A DNA stretch of 64,000 nucleotides from AC-37 sp036389295 (GTDB taxonomy: Bacteria; Actinomycetota; Thermoleophilia; Solirubrobacterales; Thermoleophilaceae): contig DASVQB010000059.1 in assembly GCA_036389295.1 (NCBI GenBank), forward strand, positions 1 to 64,000, in the 5' to 3' direction. This document shows positions 1-8,715 of this stretch, piece by piece (within the stretch, counting starts at the first letter, position 1; each line of letters starts with the position of its first letter). A program made the position numbers and the translations under genes. The notes below the pieces were generated by a model that was not told the origin of the DNA, made no database searches, and worked only from the letters and a program-made list of their open reading frames with translations.

Positions 1-284
1 AGACAACGATAATTCCTAGTTATCAGAACAAGCGGGCAACGCCGCGGATCCTAGGGCATTGGTGGATGCCTCGTGCACGTGGGTGCTGCTCAAGCCCGAC
101 TCAGCCGGCGTCCTCAGGTTCGGCCCAAGCGCAAACCCGACAGTCGCACCGATGAGCAAGCCATGTTCGGCAGGTTGACCGTCGTGTTACCGAAGGGACG
201 AGATTCGCGACGGCCTGGCGACTATGAAGTCCGGCGCCTCCGCGCCCGCGCTCGCATGTCTCCGGTTCCCACAAGCCGGATCCG
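1..284. other. Non-coding leader, no gene recognised
   Basis: No convincing coding frame. The first 60 bases are AT-richer than the rest and contain a 22-bp imperfect repeat (7-28) that recurs at 3743 and 5368. The stretch should hold the promoter of the aminotransferase at 285, but I see no clear -35/-10 pair. Confidence 0.4.
7..28 (+). repeat. Dispersed imperfect repeat, copy 1
   Basis: The sequence begins cgataat and ends gttatcagaa. It matches the copy at 5368-5389 at 18 of 22 positions by hand alignment and resembles a third copy at 3743-3766. The copies are in the same orientation and lie in or at the edge of the low-GC segment. A recombination core or an operator are both possible. 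Confidence 0.35.
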
Positions 285-1562
285 ATGATCCCGCCGCGAA
301 CTCTCCAAGAATCGGGCGTCAAACTTTATTCCCACGCATTTCCCGCCGTCTTCTCACATGCATTGGGCTGTGAGGTGTTCGACACCACAGGACGGCGCTG
401 GCTCGATTTCTTCTGCGGTGCCGGCGCGCTGAACTATGGACACAACCACCCGCGACTGGTCGAAGCGGTGGTGGAGCACCTCAGCGCAGGGCGCATCGTC
501 CATGCGCTCGATGTCGACACTCCAGCAAAGTTCGCGTTCTTGACGAGGCTGGGGGCCATCCTCGAAGCGCGCAGCCTCGACTACCACGTCCAGTTCTGCG
601 GACCGACCGGAGCCGACGCCATCGAGGCGGCGCTTAAGCTCGCGCGGAAGCTGACCGGCCGGTCTGGAGTGGTCGCCTTCTCGGGCTCGTTTCATGGCAT
701 GACGCGCGGCGCAGCGAGCGTGTCGAGCAGCCGGAGCGTGCGTGAACTCGGTGCCGAGCGAGCGTCGGACGTGACCTTCGTTCCGTTCGCCACCGGACCG
801 GGCGGGACCGTCGACGCCATTGACGACTTCGCCGCACGCCTTCGGGACGACATGTCCGGCGCGTCGATGCCAGGCGCGATTCTCGTCGAGGCCTTCCAGT
901 TCGAGGGCGGGATGTATGTCGCCCCGGCGTCGTGGCTCAGGCGGCTGCGCGACATTTCGACCGAGTTCGGGATCGTGCTGATCCTCGACGAGATTCAGTC
1001 CGGCTGCGGTCGGACGGGCAGGTTCTTCGCCTTCGAGCACGCGGGGATCCGGCCCGACATCGTCACCGTTTCGAAGTCGCTCAGCGGAATCGGGCTGCCT
1101 CTGTCGATTTGTCTCATTGCTCCGGAACTCGACGCATGGGACCCCGGCGACCACACGGGTACGTTCCGCGCGAATCAGCTTGCAATGGTCTCAGCCGCCG
1201 CCGCTCTTACGCTATGGGATGAGCCAGAGCTGGCCAGGTCACTGGCTGAGGGCAATGCCCAGCTTGTTGCGTTCAGGGAGGAACTCTGCGCAAACCATGA
1301 GAGCATGGTCGTCAGGGTCTGCGGTATGGCGCTCGGTGTGGAGGGGGCTGGGGTCGAGTGGGCGCGCATCGCTCAGCGCGCGGCATTCGAGAGGGGGTTG
1401 TTGATCGAGACCTGTGGACGGGGTGGTGCGGTCCTCAAGGTGTGCCCGCCATTACCAGCATCACCGGACTTGTTGAGTGAGGGACTGGAGGTGCTGACGT
1501 CGGCGATCAAGCACGCCTGCGGCGCTAGCTGTCCTGCCCACGGACCTGCTGAACGCGGCTGA
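285..1562 (+). CDS. Class III PLP aminotransferase, EctB-like
   Basis: 425-residue fold-type I aminotransferase closest in style to diaminobutyrate-2-oxoglutarate transaminase (EctB), which moves an amino group to or from the omega-amine of a diamine or aspartate semialdehyde. Family marks are visible in order: the FFCGAGALNYGHNHP segment near residue 45, a GPTGADAIEAALKLAR cofactor-binding stretch, SFHGMT, the LILDEIQSGCGRTG motif carrying the PLP-binding Asp, and the Schiff-base Lys in TVSKSLSG. No ectA or ectC is visible, so ectoine synthesis cannot be claimed; siderophore or polyamine roles are equally possible. The last 38 bases overlap the convergent IS481 remnant, so the C-terminal tail (about 13 residues after KHAC) and the stop appear to be IS-derived. 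The catalytic core looks intact. The start has only a weak ribosome-binding site. Confidence 0.85.
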   Translation: MIPPRTLQESGVKLYSHAFPAVFSHALGCEVFDTTGRRWLDFFCGAGALNYGHNHPRLVEAVVEHLSAGRIVHALDVDTPAKFAFLTRLGAILEARSLDYHVQFCGPTGADAIEAALKLARKLTGRSGVVAFSGSFHGMTRGAASVSSSRSVRELGAERASDVTFVPFATGPGGTVDAIDDFAARLRDDMSGASMPGAILVEAFQFEGGMYVAPASWLRRLRDISTEFGIVLILDEIQSGCGRTGRFFAFEHAGIRPDIVTVSKSLSGIGLPLSICLIAPELDAWDPGDHTGTFRANQLAMVSAAAALTLWDEPELARSLAEGNAQLVAFREELCANHESMVVRVCGMALGVEGAGVEWARIAQRAAFERGLLIETCGRGGAVLKVCPPLPASPDLLSEGLEVLTSAIKHACGASCPAHGPAERG

Positions 1563-2112
1563 TCGGTGGTCGGTCGCCGAGTGAGGTGTGCGGGCGGCGG
1601 CGGTTGTAGTAGCGCAGGAACGATGACAGCGCTCGATCACGGCGGGAGCTGTCGGGCCAGACGCGGGCATGCGCCCACTCGCTGTCGAGCGTCTGGTTGA
1701 AGCGTTCGACCTTGCCGTTCCAGCGCGGCGTGCGCGGCGGGATCGTGACGTGGCGCGCGCCGAGCTCGGCCAGCGTGCGCCGGAACGGCTCCGAGCGCAC
1801 GTAGCAGAGCGCGTTGTCGCTCATCACCGCCTGCGGCCCGCAGCTCTGCGCGCGCATCCTGTCGACCGCCCGGCGCAGGGTGGCCGAGACCGAGTGCTTG
1901 TTCTCGGCCGCGTGGATCTCGGCGTAGGCCAGGCGGGTGCGGTCGTCGAGCACCGAGATCACGTGCACCGCGCCGGCTCGGCGCACATTGGGCCACGCCG
2001 GCGGCGCGCGACAAGCTGTGGGGCGAACGGCTCCCGCGATCGCTTCGCGCTCACCGGGCACGGTAAGGGTCTTGACGACCCATTGAGCGAAAGGAGCGCC
2101 GTCCAGTCGCAT
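1525..2112 (-). pseudogene. IS481-family transposase remnant (DDE integrase core)
   Basis: The frame encodes the C-terminal integrase core of an IS481-like transposase: VLDDRTRLAYAEIH with the first catalytic Asp, VMSDNALCY with the second, and the region around WNGKVERFNQTLDSEW with the catalytic Glu, then the typical YYNRRRPHTSLG ending. The N-terminal helix-turn-helix half (about 100 residues) is missing; upstream of about 2010 the frame has no similarity to the family. I see no terminal inverted repeats, so the element is a truncated, probably immobile relic. It lies tail-to-tail with the aminotransferase (38-bp overlap) and 40 bp from the end of the hydantoinase gene. Confidence 0.8.
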
Positions 2113-2152
2113 CCTTACCGGATCTCGTAGCAGCTACGCTTCGCCGGATCCG

Positions 2153-3553
2153 CTACGTGCAAGTCTGCTTTAGATGAGCCCCGAACGGCGCGCGCCGGAT
2201 GAAGTGTCCAGTGCCGGGGTCCGCTACGAGTTGGTCGCCGTCCATCAGTACGCGACCTCTGAGCAGCACGGTGTCAACAGATCCTGTGACGTGCATACCC
2301 TCGTAGAGGTTGTAGTCGCACCGCGAGTGATGATTCGCAGCTCGAATAACGTTGGCGCGGTTCGGGTCGAAGATGACGAGGTCAGCATCCGAGCCAATGG
2401 CGATGCTGCCTTTACGTGGAAAAAGGCCGAAAAGTTTTGCGGGATTCGTCGAGAGCAGTTCTACCATCCGCCGCAGTGATAACCGACCGGACCGAACGCC
2501 TAGCTCATGGATCACCTGCAGCCGATCCTCGATCCCAGGACCGCCGTTTGGGATCTTCGAAAAGTCATTCCGACCCAGACTCTTTTGTCCATCCCAGAGG
2601 AAAGCGCAATGGTCGGTCGAGATGACGGACAGGACGTCATCGCGCAATGCGTGCCAAAGCGCCTCCTGATTTGCCTCGTCTCGAGGCGGCGGTGTGTAAA
2701 CGTACTTCGCACCCTCAAAGTCGGGACTGTCGAGCAGGGAGTCGTCGAGCGCCAAATACTGGGGGCAAGTCTCCCCATAGACCGTCCAGCTGTTCTCTCG
2801 GGCGGCCCTGATGGGTTCCAGCGCCTCGACGCACGATACGTGGACTACGTAGAGTGCGCATCCAGCGACACGGGCAAGCTGAATGGCGCGATTCGTAGCC
2901 TCAGCTTCCAGCTCAGGGGGCCGGGTCTTAGCGTGCCACCGTGGTGATGTGTGACCCTGAGCGAGAGCCCGGCGTACGAGCACGTCGACAGCGTCCCCGT
3001 TCTCGGCATGGACCATGACCAGTGCCCCTGTGGACGAGGCCACCTCCATCGTGCGGAAGAGGGTCTCATCGTCTACTTGCAGGGTGCCCTTGTACGCCAT
3101 AAACAGCTTGAATGACGTTATCCCCTGTCCTGGGAGTTCCGCTAGCCGCTCAGGAGTATCACCGTGTCGCAGGTCTGTTATCGCGATATGAAAGCCACTA
3201 TCAATGATGGCCTTGCCGTCGCGCATGTGATGCCATGAGTCGAGCGCTTGCGTGAAGCTCGAGCCCGGCTCCTGAATGGCGAAGTCGACGTGGCAGGTAG
3301 TGCCGCCGAACGCGGCGGCAGTCTGTCCGGATTGAAAGTCGTCGATTGTGACGGTGCCGGAACGCATGCCCAAGTGGGTGTGCGGATCGACGCATCCCGG
3401 CAAGACGTACTTGCCCCGTGCATCGAAGGTCAGATCCGCCGGGACCTGTAAAGAGGTGCCCATCTGCGTGACGACCTCGTCTTCGATGTAAACGTCACCG
3501 ACCTGGTCATTGTCGGCGGTGATTATCCGCCCACCCTTGATCAGAACTGACAC
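2153..3553 (-). CDS. hydA: Dihydropyrimidinase / D-hydantoinase
   Basis: Cyclic amidohydrolase that opens dihydropyrimidine or 5-substituted hydantoin rings to N-carbamoyl products. Visible metal-site features of the family: HTHLG (first two His), SFKLFMAYKG with the carboxylated Lys that bridges the metals, VHAENGD, the His in YVVHVS, and the Asp in STDHCAF; GGPGIEDR is a typical substrate-loop segment. The GTG at 3553 gives about 466 residues, the usual family length, and starts MSVLIKGG as most homologues do; a GGAAGG ribosome-binding site precedes it. An upstream ATG at 3592 would add 13 residues. No carbamoylase or transporter is adjacent. GC is much lower than in the later genes (30 of 60 bases at 2401-2460), consistent with transfer. 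Confidence 0.9.
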   Translation of the reverse strand: MSVLIKGGRIITADNDQVGDVYIEDEVVTQMGTSLQVPADLTFDARGKYVLPGCVDPHTHLGMRSGTVTIDDFQSGQTAAAFGGTTCHVDFAIQEPGSSFTQALDSWHHMRDGKAIIDSGFHIAITDLRHGDTPERLAELPGQGITSFKLFMAYKGTLQVDDETLFRTMEVASSTGALVMVHAENGDAVDVLVRRALAQGHTSPRWHAKTRPPELEAEATNRAIQLARVAGCALYVVHVSCVEALEPIRAARENSWTVYGETCPQYLALDDSLLDSPDFEGAKYVYTPPPRDEANQEALWHALRDDVLSVISTDHCAFLWDGQKSLGRNDFSKIPNGGPGIEDRLQVIHELGVRSGRLSLRRMVELLSTNPAKLFGLFPRKGSIAIGSDADLVIFDPNRANVIRAANHHSRCDYNLYEGMHVTGSVDTVLLRGRVLMDGDQLVADPGTGHFIRRAPFGAHLKQTCT

Positions 3554-4039
3554 CTCTGGGTCCTTCCGGTTCGAGTAGTCGGCCGATGCCATGCCGGCGC
3601 GCCCAGAGTGATCAGCCCAGACTGCGCGGAAACCTTCCGACAGCGGGATGAGCTCGGCAGGCGTTTTATGCGCACTTCTCCAGCATCACGAATGAACCGG
3701 CTCCGCCACGTAGACCTTGTTCGAGGGACCTCACCAGCCTCCCGATGTTATTTCTTGTTATCCGAACTTGCCACCGCAATACGGTGAACGATCACTCCGA
3801 GGCTGCGTCTCGCGGATGGGTGGCGCTTCGTTCGAGCGCTCACGGCAACGGAGTGGGTACGATCACGTCTCGATGCGCAGACACGCGCGCGATCCATGCG
3901 CTCCAAGTTGGCGGTCTCTTCTGCCAACCGGCAGGCACGCGGTGCAACGCCGGAGGATTCTGGCTTGAACGCCCGAGGCTCTTTCTAGGCCTAGCCAGCT
4001 CGCCCTGGTAGCACGCCTCGTGGTTTAGTTGGCGCGTAT
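3554..4039. other. Intergenic stretch, no gene recognised
   Basis: About 490 bp between two divergent genes, the hydantoinase and the sigma factor. It should hold both promoters. A dispersed repeat copy sits at 3743-3766. I found no convincing coding frame, tRNA or riboswitch. Confidence 0.4.
3743..3766 (+). repeat. Dispersed imperfect repeat, copy 2
   Basis: The sequence begins cgatgttat and ends gttatccgaa, sharing both ends with the copies at 7-28 and 5368-5389 but 2 bp longer in the middle. It lies about 270 bp upstream of the ECF sigma gene. Confidence 0.3.
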
Positions 4040-4588
4040 ATGGCAGCCCGCGAAACCGACGAGGAACTCCGCCGACTGTTGAAAGAGGCCAGCGCCGGCG
4101 ATGCCGAAGCGCTGGATGCGCTCTTCTCCCGTCTGTACCCGTACGTCCTCCGTGTAATCCGCGCTTACGGCGCCCCAGCTGCGGACGCTGACGACATTGC
4201 GGCGGAAACGTTCCTGCGCGTCTTCGAAGCGATGAAGAGCAAAGGCGGTGAGGTGGCGCACCCTGCTCCGTACCTGGCCGCGGTAGCGCGGCATCTCGTA
4301 GTTCGTGAGCTCCGACAACGGCGCACGGCCGGAGCGTCCGTCTCCATACTCGACGAGGCGGCCGAACTGCACGCCGGCGTCGATTTGGCGCGCGAAGTTG
4401 AGACCGCCGATGCGTTGGCTCGCGCTCTCGACTTGCTTGATGAACATGACCGGCTGCTCGTGCAAATGCTCGTCGAAGGTCACTCGACGCGTGAGATCGC
4501 GGAGCGCATCGGGTTGCCGACAGACGTTGTGAACGTACGTCTCGCGCGAGCTCGCAAGAGACTTGCCGCGTCGCTGACATCTGGGTGA
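4040..4588 (+). CDS. ECF-type RNA polymerase sigma factor
   Basis: 182-residue sigma-70 family protein with only regions 2 and 4. Region 2 lies at about residues 20-95 (ALFSRLYPYVLRVIRAYG, then DADDIAAETFLRVFEAM, the core-binding/-10 segment). Region 4 lies at about 130-180, with the helix-turn-helix in STREIAERIGLPTDVVNVRLARARKRL. It would direct core polymerase to a dedicated promoter set. No anti-sigma factor is adjacent; instead the stop is followed after 3 bp by a PD-(D/E)XK-like gene, so the two are probably co-transcribed. GC is moderate compared with the following region. The subgroup cannot be assigned by eye. Confidence 0.88.
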   Translation: MAARETDEELRRLLKEASAGDAEALDALFSRLYPYVLRVIRAYGAPAADADDIAAETFLRVFEAMKSKGGEVAHPAPYLAAVARHLVVRELRQRRTAGASVSILDEAAELHAGVDLAREVETADALARALDLLDEHDRLLVQMLVEGHSTREIAERIGLPTDVVNVRLARARKRLAASLTSG

Positions 4589-4591
4589 CCG

Positions 4592-5269
4592 TTGACTGAC
4601 GAGCGGTCGGAGGAAGAGCTGGTTGAGCTTCTCGCGGGCATCTTTGCGGTCCGAACCGAACAAACCACCGTGCCCGCCCGGGCGGAGCGAGTCCTCGAGC
4701 AAGTCATCACAGCTCTGTCCGAGCATTTGGCCGTAACGGGAGAGGACGCTCTTTCGCGATTCCTAGACGTTGCCGACGAGGTAGCCGCGTCCAGGCTCCT
4801 AGTTGGCCCGCTTCTCACTGCGCTCGGCTTCGAGGCCGTTCGCGTTGACGAACACAAGGACCGTAGGCTCGAATTTGGCCAGGACGTTCGCGAGATGAGA
4901 CTGCGCCTCCCCACGGGACACTGCCTCTACTTCGTTGCACAGGTAAAGAGAGAGCTCCGAAGTACGACCGCAATGCCGGACAAGGATGTCGAAGCGGTGA
5001 TCCTCCAGATCGAGAAGGCACTTGAGAAGACCATGTTCGACTACGAAGTCGGCGCAGATGTTCGCCCCGACCACGCGTTTCTGATCGTCCTGGGATCCGT
5101 CTCGAAAGACGCGCGCCTATTCCTTGAGGAGCGAATCAGTGCGGATAAGCGCAGAAGGGTCCTCGTCATCCAGCGGTCCGAGATCCTGGAACTCTGCCGT
5201 TCTTACGGACTTCCCTTGGACGCCCAATCCGAAATCCGACGGTACCTCACGAAGGCGGGCGGTTCATAG
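4592..5269 (+). CDS. Putative PD-(D/E)XK nuclease-fold protein paired with an ECF sigma factor
   Basis: 225-residue soluble protein with no confident family name. Residues 70-125 read as a restriction-endonuclease-like core: an amphipathic helix (LLVGPLLTALGF), then Asp98 in EFGQDV, a short beta hairpin, and Gln117-Val-Lys119 in FVAQVKRE, fitting the D...(E/Q)xK signature. A helix (AVILQIEKALEK) and a strand (HAFLIVLG) follow, as expected for the fold. The first 65 residues are helical and could be a dimer or DNA-binding part. The start is a TTG 3 bp after the sigma stop; no better start is in frame. The role may be DNA cleavage, or DNA binding without cleavage, under control of the co-transcribed sigma factor. 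Moderately sure of the fold, unsure of activity. Confidence 0.6.
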   Translation: MTDERSEEELVELLAGIFAVRTEQTTVPARAERVLEQVITALSEHLAVTGEDALSRFLDVADEVAASRLLVGPLLTALGFEAVRVDEHKDRRLEFGQDVREMRLRLPTGHCLYFVAQVKRELRSTTAMPDKDVEAVILQIEKALEKTMFDYEVGADVRPDHAFLIVLGSVSKDARLFLEERISADKRRRVLVIQRSEILELCRSYGLPLDAQSEIRRYLTKAGGS

Positions 5270-5726
5270 CTCTCGATGCGCTGGGTCCGCCTTCGTTCGC
5301 GTGAACGAGGTGCGCCAGCGCTTCCAGAATGGGCTGGGTGGCCGTCGCTTCAATAAAACGGCCGCACCGATAATCCTCAGTTATCCGAAGCGGCTCGGCA
5401 TCGGGGCTGGTGGTCCCGGCGCTCTACCAGGGGCGAATGCTGGTCATCGAACCGTTTGCGTGGGGCAAGGTGAGGATGGCGGAGGAGACGCGCGTCGAGC
5501 CCCGAAATTGCTCGTGTGCGAGTGCTATGGCCGCTGACCCGCTGGCTGCCGAGCCTGATCCTTAGATAACCGCCCCGTTTTCCGACGCTCCCGCCACTCC
5601 GCGCCCGGAGCAACTATCGCGAAACGGTGCCGACGAGAAGCTCGCAACTGGGCTCAGCGAGGCGGTCCGGGCAGCCGATAGCCGGGCGCGGGCCGCGGTG
5701 CCGGCAGCTGGCTTGCTCGCTCGCTC
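5270..5726. other. Intergenic stretch, no gene recognised
   Basis: About 457 bp following the sigma/PD-(D/E)XK pair. It contains dispersed repeat copy 3 (5368-5389). Short frames exist on both strands, but none resembles a known family and none has a good ribosome-binding site. It may be decayed mobile DNA. Confidence 0.4.
5368..5389 (+). repeat. Dispersed imperfect repeat, copy 3
   Basis: The sequence begins cgataat and ends gttatccgaa. It matches the copy at 7-28 at 18 of 22 positions with no gap and lies about 100 bp past the PD-(D/E)XK-like gene. The pair 7/5368 brackets the aminotransferase, IS, hydantoinase and sigma segment. Confidence 0.35.
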
Positions 5727-6923
5727 TCAGCGGAGGGCGTTGTAGTACTCCCACCACGCCGCATACGGCTGAGCGGAGTTGATGTCGCAGGTGGCTCTCC
5801 TGAGGCCGTAGATGCTCCGCCCGCCGTAAAGCGGAGCCGTCACGGTGCCTGACCCGGATTGACAGTAGGGCCACGTCCGCTCTTCCTTGATGGGGTAGTA
5901 GAAGCAGGCCCGCATGTAGCGGTGGGTCCAGGCCCACTCGCAGGCGTCGACCAGCAGCTCCATGTTCTGGCGCTGCTGATCACGGTTGATCTCCGTGCGA
6001 CCTGTCCAGGAGTACGAGTAGTCGCCGACGCCCGTCTCGGTCAGCATGAGCAGCTTGTCGGAGCCCCAATACCTGTTGACGTAGTACCGCTGGGCGCCGA
6101 AGCAAGGCTCGGGTGCCCCGTATGAGCCGCTCACCGGGTCATAGCACACGTTCTCCCAATACCAATGAGTGGACACGCCCGAGACACGTGCGTCGCGGCA
6201 GTAGTAGTCCACATAGTCCTTCACGCGACGGAGCCAGACATCCAGTGAGTAGCGGCTACCGTCGAAGCTGCCGTAGACGTTGTTGTCCGCGATTCCCCCG
6301 AGATGGAGGCGCGATCCGATCCCCTCGTCGCGCAGCGCCCACCAGGCGTTGCAATAGGTGGACGCGTACTGCTCGGGATTGACGTCGTAGCCGCCGGTGA
6401 AGCCGCGCAGGTTGGGCTCATTCCAGACCTCGTAGTCCTCGATGCCGCGCGAGCGATAGTGGCGGACCAGGTTGCGGACCCACCAGTAGAACTCGTTGTA
6501 CTCAGCGTTGTTGCCCGGCAGCCTCCAGGCCTCGCACGAAGACGAATACCAGTACGGGGCCCATTGGATCACGATGAATGGCTGGCCGTTGTAGCTGCGC
6601 ACGCGATCAACGGCGTTGTCGTACCGTCGCCAATCGCCTCCGTCGGAGTACCCCGTCGTGTTCTGCGGATCGACGCACCGTTTGCTCACGGCGAAGCGGT
6701 AGACAAACGGCTTTCCGCCGTGCCATGACAACTCTGTGCTGTCGGTGCAGCGGGTGGTGTTCTCCTCGCCAACCCCGCAGGGTACGCCGATCGAGTTGAA
6801 CCCGTAGAACGGGAGCGCCAACGCCGACGGCGCGATCACGAGCAAGGCGATTACGGTCAGAGCAGCGGCTCCGGCCAGAGCGGCTCCACGGCTGATGCCA
6901 ATCCTGCGCGTCCAGACGGCCAC
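5727..6923 (-). CDS. Secreted clan GH-A glycoside hydrolase, paralogue A
   Basis: 398-residue exported protein. Residues 1-37 form a Sec signal peptide (basic start, long Ala/Val/Leu core, cleavage after SALA). The mature part looks like a retaining TIM-barrel glycosidase of clan GH-A: the acid/base Glu is in YEVWNEPN and the nucleophile Glu in LMLTETGVGD near a C-terminal strand. The GH family and substrate cannot be set by eye; aromatic residues are abundant (FYWWVRN, HWYWEN), as in sugar clefts, and about nine Cys suggest disulphides. A close paralogue lies at 10136-11341 with the same N-terminal (LPFYGFNS) and C-terminal (AWWEYYN) signatures. The GTG start has an AAGGGGG ribosome-binding site. 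A candidate promoter lies at 7020-7049. Confidence 0.75.
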   Translation of the reverse strand: MAVWTRRIGISRGAALAGAAALTVIALLVIAPSALALPFYGFNSIGVPCGVGEENTTRCTDSTELSWHGGKPFVYRFAVSKRCVDPQNTTGYSDGGDWRRYDNAVDRVRSYNGQPFIVIQWAPYWYSSSCEAWRLPGNNAEYNEFYWWVRNLVRHYRSRGIEDYEVWNEPNLRGFTGGYDVNPEQYASTYCNAWWALRDEGIGSRLHLGGIADNNVYGSFDGSRYSLDVWLRRVKDYVDYYCRDARVSGVSTHWYWENVCYDPVSGSYGAPEPCFGAQRYYVNRYWGSDKLLMLTETGVGDYSYSWTGRTEINRDQQRQNMELLVDACEWAWTHRYMRACFYYPIKEERTWPYCQSGSGTVTAPLYGGRSIYGLRRATCDINSAQPYAAWWEYYNALR

Positions 6924-7494
6924 GGTTCCCCCTTGGGCGGGTCCTGATAGGGCGACCCATCCAAACCCGCGCGACGACCGGTTGTCCCCGTGACGACGCC
7001 GTGGCGGAGGATCTAGGCGACTCTAACTACCTTTAGCAAACGGAGTCAAGTTAAGCGTTACGCGGCGGGGCCGCAGCGTGATCATGCGAGGCATGTCCAG
7101 AGCGCTCAGCTTGTCGAGGACTCTCACGGCGAGCGCGTGGGATGAGCCACATCGAGTCGCCATCGGTCCACCTCCCAGCGATGGCCAGGCTATTTAATCC
7201 TTTTCGAGGAGCTAACGGCCGACATAGGCGCGTGTACGTCCGTCTTGGACGACTCGCTGCAGTGCTCAACCCCTTGCATCCTCTGCCGCAGGCGAACGAT
7301 CCTCTACGCAAGGAATCGTTCGATCGATCGTGCTCAGGCTGGCTTGGGAGGCCCATGGCGCGGACCGCAGGGTTTATGGCCTGGCGTCCTTCAGGTAACA
7401 AACCCACCGATATCCGCGGCATCGCAGCGGTAGGCGTGATGCAGCCAGTGGAGATCTCAGGGATTTCCTCGACAAGACGAAGGGCTGCGAATCG
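6924..7494. other. 571-bp gene-free stretch, lower GC
   Basis: It lies between the 5' end of the glycosidase and the 3' end of the sigma-factor gene. The part near 7020-7049 holds a sigma-70-like promoter for the glycosidase. The remainder includes an AT-rich patch near 7190 and short frames on both strands without recognisable domains. Nothing else is identified. Confidence 0.4.
7020..7049 (-). promoter_or_regulatory. Candidate sigma-70-like promoter of glycosidase A
   Basis: On the minus strand TTGACT (7049-7044) is followed after 18 bp by TAGAGT (7025-7020), about 100 bp upstream of the GTG at 6923. A similar CTGACC-N18-TAGAGG lies before the glycosidase at 14219, and both share the string gtagttagag. 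Confidence 0.45.
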
Positions 7495-8715
7495 TCAAGC
7501 GCCCGCGTTGACGCGGGCCGCACGGGCGGTCAGGTAGTCGCGTTCGCGCACGCTCCTCGTGCGTGCCGCCGCCGTCTCGTACTCGCGCCGGGCGCCCGGG
7601 GCGTCGCCGGCCATCTCCAGCAGGTGCGCCCGTACGGCGTGCAGGCGGTGGTGTCCGTCGAGCTGCTCGGCCAGCGGCTCGAGCAGCGCCAGGCCGGCGG
7701 CCGGGCCGTCGACCATTGCCACCGCGACCGTGCGGTTCAGCGCGATCATCGGGTTCGGCGCGATGCGCTCGAGCAGTCCGTAGAGGGCCACGATCTCGTG
7801 CCAGTCGGTGTCCTCCGAGCGCTCGGCCTGGTCGTGCACCGCGGCGATGGCCGCCTGCACCTGGTACTCGCCCACCGCGGCGCGGCGCCAGGCGGCGTCG
7901 ATCAGCCGAAGGCCCTCGTCGATCAGCCCGCGGTCCCACAGCGTCCGGTCCTGCTCGTCCAGCGGGACGAGCCAGCCGCGGGCGTCCGTGCGCGCCGGGC
8001 GGCGCGCGTCGGTCAGGAGCATGAGCGCCAGCAGCCCGGCCACCTCGGGGTCGTCCGGAACCGCCCGGTGGACGGCCCGCGTCAGTCGGATCGCCTCGCC
8101 CGACAGCTCGGCGCGGGCGAGCTCCGGCCCGGCGCTGGTCGCGTAGCCCTCGTTGAAGATCAGGTAGAGCACGTGCAAGGCGGAGCGCAGACGCTCGGCC
8201 CGCTCGCCATCGGCCGGCGGTCCGAAGGCGACGCCGGAGTCCTCGATCGTCCGCTTGGCCCGGCTGATCCGCTGTGCCATCGTCGCCTCCGGCACCAGGA
8301 ACGCGGCGGCGATCTGAGCAGTCGTCAGCCCGCCGACCGCGCGCAGCGTCAGGGGGATGGCGGATGCGGGCGTCAGCGACGGGTGACAGCAGATGAAGAT
8401 CAGCGCCAGCGTGTCGTCGCCCGCCGGGGCGGGCTCGGGCGGCGCCACCTCGCGCGCGACTGCGGTCTCCTCGCGGCGGCGCCGCGCCTCCTCGCTCCGC
8501 AGGCGGTCGGTCATCCGCCGCGAGGCGACGCGGATCAGCCAGCCGACCGGGTTGTCGGGCGTGCCGCGCCCCGGCCACTGCGTCGCCGCCTCGAGCAGCG
8601 CCTCCTGCATCGCGTCCTCGGCGTCGGCGAAGTTGCCGAAGCGGCGTACGACGGCGCCGAGGGCCTGCGGCGCGGCGTCGCGCAGCAGGCCCTCGATCGT
8701 GTGCGGTGAGGTCAC
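7495..8715 (-). CDS. ECF42-type sigma factor with C-terminal TPR-like domain
   Basis: 406-residue sigma factor of the COG4941 type, in which short sigma regions 2 and 4 are followed by a long helical TPR-like domain. Region 2 is near residues 20-70 (DAEDAMQEALLEA, NPVGWLIRVASRRMTDRLR). Region 4 is near 110-165 (FICCHPSLTP, LTTAQIAAAFLVPEATMAQRISRAKRTI). The rest (LHVLYLIFNEGYATS, then helical pairs to LEMAGDAPGARREYETA) is typical of the family. The start is a GTG whose GTGA overlaps the stop of the upstream DGPF gene, a gene pair known for ECF42. In that group the TPR-like domain, not an anti-sigma factor, is thought to set activity. Confidence 0.93.
   Translation of the reverse strand: MTSPHTIEGLLRDAAPQALGAVVRRFGNFADAEDAMQEALLEAATQWPGRGTPDNPVGWLIRVASRRMTDRLRSEEARRRREETAVAREVAPPEPAPAGDDTLALIFICCHPSLTPASAIPLTLRAVGGLTTAQIAAAFLVPEATMAQRISRAKRTIEDSGVAFGPPADGERAERLRSALHVLYLIFNEGYATSAGPELARAELSGEAIRLTRAVHRAVPDDPEVAGLLALMLLTDARRPARTDARGWLVPLDEQDRTLWDRGLIDEGLRLIDAAWRRAAVGEYQVQAAIAAVHDQAERSEDTDWHEIVALYGLLERIAPNPMIALNRTVAVAMVDGPAAGLALLEPLAEQLDGHHRLHAVRAHLLEMAGDAPGARREYETAAARTRSVRERDYLTARAARVNAGA

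Noticed and set aside
285..1562. Ectoine biosynthesis locus
   Set aside because: Only an EctB-like gene is present; ectA and ectC are not next to it.
7051..7422. Possible small gene on the minus strand
   Set aside because: No ribosome-binding site, no family and atypical composition.
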